DNA of 39,844 nt from positions 1 to 39,844 of IMG/VR virus record IMGVR_UViG_3300046557_000579; one strand, 5' to 3'. This DNA comes from a virus. Under the pieces are notes generated by a model. The model saw nothing but the letters and a program-made list of their open reading frames with translations. It was not told the origin of the DNA and searched no databases. Shown here one piece after another: positions 8,739 to 14,400 of the stretch; within the stretch, counting starts at the first letter, position 1, and every line of letters starts with the position of its first letter. The position numbers and the translations under genes are program-made.

Positions 8739-8862
8739 CTGGTCAGGGCGGTGTCAGGGGTCAGGTGTCAGAGGGTGTCAGGCGGGGCGTCACGGGCGTC
8801 TGACACCGCGTCTACCTAGGGAGATGGGTGTCAGGGCGCCCGTGACTGTCAGGGGGCGTCAG
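8739..8862. repeat. Octamer repeat array, candidate clt / TraB recognition locus
   Basis: GTCAG, on either strand, occurs nine times in about 120 bp. The full octamer GGTGTCAG is at 8750, 8764, 8774 and 8827, and inverted at 8800-8807. Near matches are CTGGTCAG (8739), GGGGTCAG (8757), GGCGTCAC (8786), ACTGTCAG (8845) and GGCGTCAG (8855). The array fills the gap behind the TraB-like gene and its last copy covers that gene's stop codon. In Streptomyces conjugative plasmids TraB binds 8-bp direct repeats (TRS) in the clt locus next to traB, so length and place both fit. Confidence 0.75.
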
Positions 8863-10850
8863 GCGTCCGCGAGGGCGGGCACGATGCGCCAGCGGCCCGC
8901 CTTGCCGGTGGTCTGCAGGCGCCCGGTGGAGGCCGCTTCCTTGAGGCGCTCGGACACCCAGGGGCGGCTGTAACCGTTGGCGTCGCACCAGTCGACGAAG
9001 TCTTTCGGGCCGACGACGAGCTGCCCGCGGTGCTCGAAGTCGGCGAGGGCCTCGCCGAACAGGTAGCGGGCCTCCTCGGGGCTGGGCCGGTGGCCGCCGT
9101 CCGGGGCGAACAGGGGGGTGGCGTCCGCGTCGGGGAGCTCGGCCTCGGGGTCGATGTCCATGTCCTCGGGGTCGACCAGGGCGGCGGTCATCTCCTCGTC
9201 CTCCTCGGCTGCGGGGGCGGTGGTCTGCCGGTCGGCGGCCCGGTCGGTGTACGCCTTCCCGGCCACGGACGCGGCGGCGGCCGCGGTGACCGGGTCGACG
9301 CCCATCCGGTACGGGGCGAACTCGCGGGTGACCCACTCCAGGACGACGGGGTCGTTGCGGAAGGTCCGCGAGGGGGTCGCCCACAGCGGCTCCGCGACGC
9401 CCTTCTGTACGAGGTAGCAGTAGCCCGGCTTCTTGTTGCCCCACCCGCCGGGGTTGGCTCCGGCGTCGAGGACATCGGACGGCAGGGCGAACCCGGCATC
9501 GCGCTCGTCCACGCCGAAGCACAGCGCCGAGGGCAGGCTGGCCCGGGTGTCGGTGCTGACCTGGTATCCGGACGCGCGCTGCATGGAGACCACCAGCGAG
9601 CATCCGGCGGACCGAGCCTCCTGCGCGATGCCGGTGAACGCGTCGTCGTCGACGGCGCGCAGGGTGTGCGCGGCCTCCTCGAACCAGGCGACCAGGTACG
9701 GCATGCCAGGGCACGCGCAGGCATGGCCGTCGGGGCGGCAGGTGTGGGCCGGGTCGTCCTGCACCGCGGCGGCGTCCGGCGTCCACTCCCGGTAGCGGTG
9801 CCGGCCGAGCCACTGCTGACGGGCCGGGACGGCGGCCTTGAGCGCCTCAATCATGATCTCGGCGCCGGGCCCGTCCTCGACGACCCAGTCGCATCCGGGG
9901 AACAGCGGGCCGAGATCCTGGCCGCGCTTGGGGTCGGACAGCCACACGATGACGTCGCGCCGGGTCTGGACCTCGGTGAGGACGTCCATCGCGCCCTCGG
10001 TCTTGCCGGACCCGGTGACGCCCATGATCAGCAGGTGGATCGCCTGGGGGAGGGTGAGCTGCAGCTCGTCGCCGTTGTCGTAGACGCCGACGACGAGGGG
10101 CTCGGCGATCGACCCGCCGGGGGAGGACGGGCCCGGGTACCAGAGCACGTCCTTGAGGACGTCGATGGGCACGACGGTGAGGGTGCCGCGACGGGCGGAG
10201 TCCGGGTCGGGGGAGTACCGCACCGCGGTGGTCGGCACGTCGAGGGCCGAGGCGATCCGCGGCAGGGACTTCGTGACGTCCTCGTTGGTGGCCTCCCCGG
10301 CCGGCAGGGCGACCGGCACCGTGAGCCGGTTCGGGGCGATCTCGGCCTTGCCGAGCTTGGCCTTGGCAAGGCCGACCTTCGCGAGGAGACCGGCGTCGGT
10401 CTGCTCGCCCGAGGTGGTGGCGCCGTCCGGGTTGAGGCGCATCATCTGCCGGATGTTCCAGGACAGGGCGCCGACCACGCCGCCCATCAGGTACAGGTCG
10501 GGGAGCGGCCCGGCGAGGGGGGAGGCCAGGGACGCGGCGGTGACCCACGCCGAGGCGGCGGCGACGGTGATGGCGGAGTGCAGGCGCCGGGCCGCGTTGG
10601 TCTTCCGCCCGGCCCACCAGGTCGCGCCGGTCAGGGCGACGGACGACAGGGTCAGGCCGGTGGCGCCGGCCGCCGAGTCGGCCCACATCAGGTGGCCGCC
10701 GACGCCGGCGATGCCGACCGCGGCCACCCCGGCCCACGCCGGGGCGTGGGGCTTGGCCCGGTGCCAGAGGTACGCCTTCAGGCCGGAGCCGCTCGACGCG
10801 CCCTGGAGCTGCTCGTTGTGCCGGTCGTCGGCAGTCTTCTTCTCGCTCAT
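8859..10850 (-). CDS. FtsK/SpoIIIE-type DNA translocase, TraB-like plasmid transfer protein
   Basis: This 663-residue ATPase resembles the single-protein pumps that move double-stranded DNA between Streptomyces hyphae. Membrane helices lie at about 37-55, 62-80, 92-112 and 118-130. The motor domain carries Walker A GVTGSGKT (277-284), a WLSDPKRG stretch (303-310) and a Walker B-like PYLVAWFEEA (383-392). A short insert just before it holds C371, H376, C378 and C380. The C-terminal about 65 residues (from PSPEEARYLFGEAL) form a probable winged helix like the TraB domain that reads clt octamers. ATG 10850 has SD GGAAGGGG, 15 bp after the upstream gene. A chromosomal-type FtsK is less likely given its neighbours. 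Confidence 0.9.
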   Translation of the reverse strand: MSEKKTADDRHNEQLQGASSGSGLKAYLWHRAKPHAPAWAGVAAVGIAGVGGHLMWADSAAGATGLTLSSVALTGATWWAGRKTNAARRLHSAITVAAASAWVTAASLASPLAGPLPDLYLMGGVVGALSWNIRQMMRLNPDGATTSGEQTDAGLLAKVGLAKAKLGKAEIAPNRLTVPVALPAGEATNEDVTKSLPRIASALDVPTTAVRYSPDPDSARRGTLTVVPIDVLKDVLWYPGPSSPGGSIAEPLVVGVYDNGDELQLTLPQAIHLLIMGVTGSGKTEGAMDVLTEVQTRRDVIVWLSDPKRGQDLGPLFPGCDWVVEDGPGAEIMIEALKAAVPARQQWLGRHRYREWTPDAAAVQDDPAHTCRPDGHACACPGMPYLVAWFEEAAHTLRAVDDDAFTGIAQEARSAGCSLVVSMQRASGYQVSTDTRASLPSALCFGVDERDAGFALPSDVLDAGANPGGWGNKKPGYCYLVQKGVAEPLWATPSRTFRNDPVVLEWVTREFAPYRMGVDPVTAAAAASVAGKAYTDRAADRQTTAPAAEEDEEMTAALVDPEDMDIDPEAELPDADATPLFAPDGGHRPSPEEARYLFGEALADFEHRGQLVVGPKDFVDWCDANGYSRPWVSERLKEAASTGRLQTTGKAGRWRIVPALADA

Positions 10851-10865
10851 GTCGGTGCCCCTTCC

Positions 10866-11399
10866 TTACTGGTTGGTCCAGTTGATGCGCTGCCCGCCGC
10901 TGGGCCGGGCGTGGTGGCGCTGGCGGCCCATCTCCTCCTGGTACTCCTGCTGGAACGAGGAGTACGTGGCGGCGGCGTTGGTCGCCGCGTCCTTGAGTGC
11001 GTCGCCGGCCTTGCGGAGCTTGCGGGCGACGCGGCGGGCCCGGAGCTTGCTGCCGAACGGCTGGCCCTGCGGGTCGGGGACGTTGGCGAGGACGGCGGTC
11101 AGGATCTCCGCGGCCATCGACACCTCGAAGTGCAGGCCGACGGCCAGGGCCCGCAGGCTGTTGCAGTAGTTCCGGACGTCGGCCGGGCTGAGGAACTCCG
11201 GCACCGGCAGGGCCGTGCCGACGGCGTTCCCGGCCGGCGCGGCCTGGCCGCCACCCTGCGGGGTGAAGCCCTGCCCGCCCGCCTTGTTGACGTTGATATT
11301 GAAGCCCGGCGAGAACGTGGCGCCGGAGCCGAAGCCGTTCCGGGTGCCGCCGTTGGCGGTGCCACGGGTCTGCCGCGGCGGGGTGTTCGAGGTCGTCAC
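10866..11399 (-). CDS. Transfer-module protein of unknown function
   Basis: The product is about 177 residues. Its N-terminal third is glycine/asparagine/proline-rich and likely disordered (MTTSNTPPRQTRGTANGGTR). A helical region (about 65-165) follows, with LSPADVRNYCNSLRALAVGLHFEVSMAAEILTAV broken by basic stretches (LRARRVARKLRK). I do not recognise a named family. Streptomyces integrative elements often carry a protein of this size, annotated TraA, directly upstream of the FtsK-like gene, and position agrees. GTG 11399 is chosen over GTG 11426 because GAGAGGAA lies at the right spacing upstream; the longer start has no SD. Confidence 0.7.
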   Translation of the reverse strand: MTTSNTPPRQTRGTANGGTRNGFGSGATFSPGFNINVNKAGGQGFTPQGGGQAAPAGNAVGTALPVPEFLSPADVRNYCNSLRALAVGLHFEVSMAAEILTAVLANVPDPQGQPFGSKLRARRVARKLRKAGDALKDAATNAAATYSSFQQEYQEEMGRQRHHARPSGGQRINWTNQ

Positions 11400-11455
11400 G
11401 GGGGAGGTTCCTCTCGGGTCGGACACGGGTCGGGACTGCCCCGGCTCCCCGCCCC

Positions 11456-11473
11456 GCCCGGCCGTGGCCGGGC
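11456..11473. terminator. Compact GC-rich palindrome in the transfer operon
   Basis: GCCCGGCC (11456-11463) and GGCCGGGC (11466-11473) form a perfect 8-bp stem around GT. It lies between two genes of the leftward operon and could be an intercistronic attenuator or RNA-stability hairpin. Confidence 0.4.
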
Positions 11474-11487
11474 AGGACGGGCAGCCG

Positions 11488-11802
11488 TCAGCCCCGGCGC
11501 ATGTCCCGGATGATCCAGCGAATGACGAGGGCGGCGACGGCCAGGGCGAGGGCGCCCGTGCCTGCGGCGATCAGGGCCGCGGTGGTGGCGAGCAGGACCG
11601 GCAGCAGGACGGCCGCGCCGCCGGCAGCAAGGGCGAGGTACTGGCCGTACGGGCGGGCGGGCGCCGGGGCGTCGGGCTGCCGGACGGGGACGAGCGCCCC
11701 GGGGTTGGCCTGGAGCTGGGCGAGGACCAGGGCGGTCAGGTGGTCGAGGTCGACGGCGGCCGGCTGGTCGGGCTCGTCGGGGACGGCGGCGAGGTGCGGC
11801 AT
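11488..11802 (-). CDS. SpdB-like small membrane protein of the transfer module
   Basis: The 104-residue protein has a cytoplasmic N-terminal half (MPHLAAVPDEPDQ, LDHLTALVLAQLQANPGA) and two close hydrophobic segments at about 53-72 and 75-95, ending IRWIIRDMRRG. This plan matches the mobile element transfer protein SpdB of Streptomyces plasmids and integrative elements, which supports intramycelial spreading. ATG 11802 has SD AAGGAG. It sits 15 bp after the DUF3307-like gene in the same leftward operon. The family call is by size, topology and neighbours. Confidence 0.65.
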   Translation of the reverse strand: MPHLAAVPDEPDQPAAVDLDHLTALVLAQLQANPGALVPVRQPDAPAPARPYGQYLALAAGGAAVLLPVLLATTAALIAAGTGALALAVAALVIRWIIRDMRRG

Positions 11803-11817
11803 CGGGGGCTCCTTCGA

Positions 11818-12231
11818 TCAGAGGGCGGCGAGGGCCAGGGCGGCGGGCAGCAGGCCGAGGGTGATGTGCGCGGTCTGGTCGACGTGCGCGGCGCCGCCGT
11901 GCTCGATGAAGCTGGCGGAGCCGGTACGGCGCATCCACCAGAGGACCGGCGACCGCAGGTCGATCAGTGCGTGCGAGGCGGCCAGCCACAGCGGGGTGAC
12001 GGTCCGTCCGGCCAGCGACGGGTCAAGGTCGAGCAGCCAGCCGCCAAGGGCGAGCAGGCCGATCGAGGTGAGGACGTGCACGGCGGCGTGCTCGGCGAGG
12101 GCCAACCGGCCGGCCCGGGTGCGCTGCATCTTGTGGGCGGCCTGGTGGTCGGTCTGCAGGGCGTAGTCGGCGACCAGGTGCGCGACGTACAGCAGGATGA
12201 AGAACGCGGCGAACGCGGCGGCAGGGGACAC
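11818..12231 (-). CDS. DUF3307-family membrane protein
   Basis: The 137-residue protein has four probable membrane helices. Its conserved polar residues are typical of DUF3307: HLVADYALQTDHQAAHK near the N terminus, AEHAAVHVL and SHALIDLRSPVLWW in the middle, and DQTAHITLGL near the C terminus. The His/Asp pattern inside membrane segments suggests a metal- or substrate-binding membrane protein, but the family's function is unknown. Members occur in actinobacterial plasmids and phages. GTG 12231 has SD GGAGG. It is the second gene of the leftward operon. Confidence 0.8.
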   Translation of the reverse strand: MSPAAAFAAFFILLYVAHLVADYALQTDHQAAHKMQRTRAGRLALAEHAAVHVLTSIGLLALGGWLLDLDPSLAGRTVTPLWLAASHALIDLRSPVLWWMRRTGSASFIEHGGAAHVDQTAHITLGLLPAALALAAL

Positions 12232-12274
12232 GGGGTACCTCCGGCGGTGTCGGGTGGTGCAGGACGGGGGTCGG

Positions 12275-12571
12275 TCAGCCCCGGGTGGGGATGGCCCGGC
12301 GGAAGAGGACGTTGTTGCGCTCGGCGGCGGTCAGGCCGCCCCACACGCCGTACGGCTCGCGCCTGTCGAGAGCTCCGTCGAGGCAGGCGGCCTGTATCGG
12401 GCACACCTGGCAGATGCTCTTGGCGACGTCCTCGCGGGCGTTCCTCGCCGCGGTGGGCTCGCCCTCGTAGCTGTAGAAGGTCCCCGGGTGCACACCGGCG
12501 CAGGCCGGGCGCTGAGATTCGCTCTGGTGGGCGGCAGCCGCCCGGGTGGTTTTCGTTGTACGGTTCCGCAT
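12275..12571 (-). CDS. WhiB-family iron-sulfur transcription factor
   Basis: The 98-residue protein carries the four WhiB cysteines C24, C54, C57 and C63 (PACAG ... CQVCPIQAAC), which hold a [4Fe-4S] cluster, and the turn GVWGG (75-79) followed by L-x-x-x-E-R. The C terminus is short and basic (LFRRAIPTRG). WhiB proteins act with the main sigma factor. Phage examples such as WhiBTM4 alter host division and superinfection. It heads the transfer operon and is divergent from the GntR-like gene, so it may tune transfer or host differentiation. ATG 12571 has SD GGAAGG. Confidence 0.92.
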   Translation of the reverse strand: MRNRTTKTTRAAAAHQSESQRPACAGVHPGTFYSYEGEPTAARNAREDVAKSICQVCPIQAACLDGALDRREPYGVWGGLTAAERNNVLFRRAIPTRG

Positions 12572-12608
12572 GTGAGTCGCGCCTTCCTACGGGTGTGGCG
12601 ACTTGCTG

Positions 12609-12633
12609 GGGGCCCGCCTCGCACGCGGGCCCC
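12609..12633 (-). terminator. Hairpin in the WhiB leader, possible attenuator
   Basis: GGGGCCCGC (12609-12617) pairs perfectly with GCGGGCCCC (12625-12633) around a 7-nt loop. It lies about 38 bp upstream of the WhiB start, within its likely leader. Read rightward it is followed by TTCTT, so it may also end a rightward transcript. Confidence 0.45.
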
Positions 12634-12727
12634 TTCTTGCTGTCCGGCCGCCCGAGGGCATGCCGAGTAAGCCCTGTTCCGGCCCGCAGGGACCATCCGA
12701 GGAGCGTTTAGGCGCTGGCGTCTATCC

Positions 12728-12743
12728 GCTGTACCGATATTGC
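12728..12743 (+). promoter_or_regulatory. Operator-like motif, copy 1
   Basis: GCTGTACCGATATTGC lies between the divergent WhiB and GntR-like genes. It differs at only two positions from 13959-13974 before the replication operon; a third, inverted copy is at 14088-14103. A shared operator for the GntR/KorSA-like repressor is the simplest reading. Confidence 0.55.
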
Positions 12744-12766
12744 ACGGCACCCTCGGCGTGTGTCAA
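12737..12766 (-). promoter_or_regulatory. Candidate promoter of the leftward transfer operon
   Basis: On the minus strand TTGACA (12766-12761) is a consensus -35. CAATAT (12742-12737) follows after 18 bp as a weak -10. The -10 overlaps the operator-like motif at 12728-12743, so a repressor there would block it. This would give the WhiB transcript a leader of about 150 nt. Confidence 0.45.
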
Positions 12767-12816
12767 GCTTTAGCCGCTAGCCCTTATCAACGAACCACGG
12801 AGAGGGAGGAGGCGGC

Positions 12817-13641
12817 ATGGCCGGCAAGGCGGAGGATGCAGCCGCGGCGATCCGCGCAAAGATCGACAGCGGCGAGATGCCCCCCGGGACGAAGCTCCCG
12901 ACGACGGCCGACCTGGCCGCCGAGTACGACTTCGACGTGAACACCGCGCGCCGGGTGATGACCCTGCTCAAGGGGCAGGGGCTCGTCGAGTACCGCCCCG
13001 GCCGCGGGGGCAAGGGCGGCGGTGGCGGAACGTACGTCCGCGAGCGGCCGGCCGACCGGATCATCCGGGCCAGGAAGATGGAGCGGGACCACCTCGGTTA
13101 CTACTCCGGCAAGGCCGTGCAGCACTGGCGCATTGTCGAGGGCACGCGCACTGAGGTCGGCACCGACGCCGCACCTCCGGACATCGCGGCCCTGCTCGGC
13201 GTCGAGCCGGGGACGCAGGTCGTCGTCCGGCGCCGCCTCAACGGGGATCCGGGGGTGCCCGCCCACCGTCAGATCACCGACAGTTGGCTGCACCCGGACA
13301 TCGTCGAGGCGCTACCGGTGCTCGCCGGCGACACGGGACTCGGCGGGATGTACGACCGGATCGAGGGGTGGACCAGGTCGCCGATTGCCTGGGAGGAAAC
13401 CGTCACGGCTGCGATGCCCAGCCCGGCCGAGGCCGAGGCTCTGCTCCTGCCGCCGACCGGCGTGCCCATGCTCCGGATACTCCGGACGTCGACAATCCGA
13501 GTGGGGCGACGGCGAGTTGTTGCCGAGGTCAACGACATCAGGATGTCGGCGGAGCTGTTCGCCGTGCGGTATCAGGTGGCGCGCGCGGGCGAGGCGCGCT
13601 GGCCGGTTCGACCGGCCACGGCGGACTTCTACTCGGGGTAA
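12817..13641 (+). CDS. GntR/HutC-family repressor, KorSA-like
   Basis: The 274-residue regulator has an N-terminal winged helix (about 5-70) with the GntR pattern PPGTKLPTTADLAAEYDFDVNTARRVMTLLKGQGLVEYRPGRG, then a glycine run. A UTRA-type effector domain follows (about 120-250, with DIAALLGVEPGTQVVVRRR). On Streptomyces plasmids and pSAM2, KorA/KorSA proteins of this family repress tra genes, which are lethal when unregulated, and also repress themselves. Divergent placement beside the transfer operon fits that role. ATG 12817 has SD GGAGGAGG. Expression is probably autoregulated through sites in 12707-12782. Confidence 0.88.
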   Translation: MAGKAEDAAAAIRAKIDSGEMPPGTKLPTTADLAAEYDFDVNTARRVMTLLKGQGLVEYRPGRGGKGGGGGTYVRERPADRIIRARKMERDHLGYYSGKAVQHWRIVEGTRTEVGTDAAPPDIAALLGVEPGTQVVVRRRLNGDPGVPAHRQITDSWLHPDIVEALPVLAGDTGLGGMYDRIEGWTRSPIAWEETVTAAMPSPAEAEALLLPPTGVPMLRILRTSTIRVGRRRVVAEVNDIRMSAELFAVRYQVARAGEARWPVRPATADFYSG

Positions 13642-13667
13642 CCCTCGGCGTATTGCCGTAAGGGCAA

Positions 13668-13729
13668 GTTCAGGTAAAGCGGACAGGGTTGCCTAACCCG
13701 CAATAACGGTTCCGCTTCAATACCTGAAC
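13668..13729 (+). other. Interrupted long inverted repeat, structured RNA or DNA site
   Basis: GTTCAGGTAAAGCGGA (13668-13683) pairs with 13711-13729, which reads TCCGCTT, a CAA bulge, then TACCTGAAC. The loop contains a second hairpin, GGGTT (13686-13690) with AACCC (13695-13699). It could be a structured 3' end of the regulator mRNA, a small RNA, a recombination site or a replication element. Confidence 0.5.
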
Positions 13730-13897
13730 GCTCCACCAGAGAGCCGCTGACCTGCGAAAACGAGTCCCTGCCGGGATGCGGTGAGTAGGTGTACGCTGCT
13801 GTCCGTGACGCGCGCCGGTGCCGTACAGGCATTCACGCGCGCCCCCTGCAGCATGACCGTATGAGCGGGACTTCTTGAATGGTCCCGGACAACCTAA

Positions 13898-13931
13898 AGC
13901 CCCCCGGTGTTTTCGCCGACGCAGGGGGGCT
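13898..13931 (+). terminator. Terminator-like hairpin after the GntR-like gene
   Basis: AGCCCCCC (13898-13905) pairs with GGGGGGCT (13924-13931) around an 18-nt loop. It separates the regulator transcript from the replication operon. Confidence 0.55.
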
Positions 13932-13957
13932 CAGGTTCGCAGCACAGCTGAATAGTG

Positions 13958-14104
13958 AGCTGTACGGATACTGCCAGGTGGTTGGCGCCACCTACGCAGG
14001 CTTCTACAGACCGCGCAAGGGCTACGGTACTGGACACCTCGTCCAGCGACAACGTGGGCCCGCGCAACGGCGTAGATCCGCCCCTCTGGCGTATCCGTAT
14101 AGCT
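13958..14104. promoter_or_regulatory. Inverted operator pair before the replication operon
   Basis: AGCTGTACGGATAC (13958-13971) and GTATCCGTATAGCT (14091-14104) are inverted copies with one mismatch in 14, 119 bp apart. Both resemble the motif at 12728-12743. Wide spacing of inverted sites suggests looping control over the promoter of the operon that starts at 14128, whose SD is AGGAG. Confidence 0.55.
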
Positions 14105-14127
14105 CCTGACCTGCACAGGAGCGGTAC

Positions 14128-14400
14128 ATGACGATCTCAATCGGGCGCAATTCCGCCACCGCCGCCGGGGAGAACCGCCCGGCCCGCCCCCCCGCGAGGG
14201 CCATTCAGGTCAACGTCCCCCTCGCCCTGCTCCACGACAAGACCCTCTCGCCGGCCGACATCGGCGCGGGCGTGCTGCTGCTCGCACTGACCCGCCACCG
14301 CGGGGTGCCGACCCCCGACGACCTCGCCGAGCGGGGCGTCGACCGCGGCCACCTCGACCACCTGCTCGCCGCCGGCCTGGGCCTGGGCGGTGCACTGTGA
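14128..14400 (+). CDS. Small protein at the head of the replication operon, unknown function
   Basis: The 90-residue protein starts at ATG 14128 after SD AGGAG. It contains VNVPLALLHDKTLSPADIGAGVLLLALTR and a following helix-rich tail (DDLAERGVDRGHLDHLLAAG). That layout resembles the short helical or winged-helix start of replication regulators, but I cannot assign a family. Its TGA overlaps the GTG of the initiator gene, so it is translationally coupled and probably works with it, for example as an initiation accessory or regulator. Confidence 0.65.
   Translation: MTISIGRNSATAAGENRPARPPARAIQVNVPLALLHDKTLSPADIGAGVLLLALTRHRGVPTPDDLAERGVDRGHLDHLLAAGLGLGGAL

Larger units (their letters stand above)
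12707..12782. promoter_or_regulatory. Direct-repeat pair in the WhiB/GntR intergenic region
   Basis: TTTAGGCGCTGGCG (12707-12720) and TTTAGCCGCTAGCC (12769-12782) agree at 11 of 14 positions and are 62 bp apart. They bracket the probable divergent promoters and are candidate binding sites for the GntR-like regulator or WhiB. Confidence 0.4.
13642..14127. other. 486-bp non-coding regulatory region before the replication operon
   Basis: No convincing gene is seen; small frames here lack SD and coding character. It holds a hairpin TTGCC/GGCAA near 13652-13666, the long interrupted inverted repeat at 13668-13729 and two ACGCGCGCC direct repeats (13808 and 13835). CGGGAC/GTCCCG pairs at 13866-13887. 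A terminator (13898-13931), AGGTGG/CCACCT around 13976-13993 and the inverted operator pair at 13958-14104 follow. The base composition is clearly more AT-rich than the genes around it. Confidence 0.6.

Noticed and set aside
8739-8862. CRISPR-like array
   Set aside because: Units are only 8 bp with irregular small gaps, no spacers of constant length and no cas genes; TraB recognition repeats fit better.
9030-11513. Very long rightward open frame opposite the transfer genes
   Set aside because: It is a shadow frame of the leftward translocase and neighbours; it is glycine/arginine-rich, has no domain and no SD-linked start.
13879-14109. Possible 76-residue gene in the regulatory region
   Set aside because: It overlaps a terminator hairpin and operator repeats, has no SD, and its sequence shows no family or coding bias.
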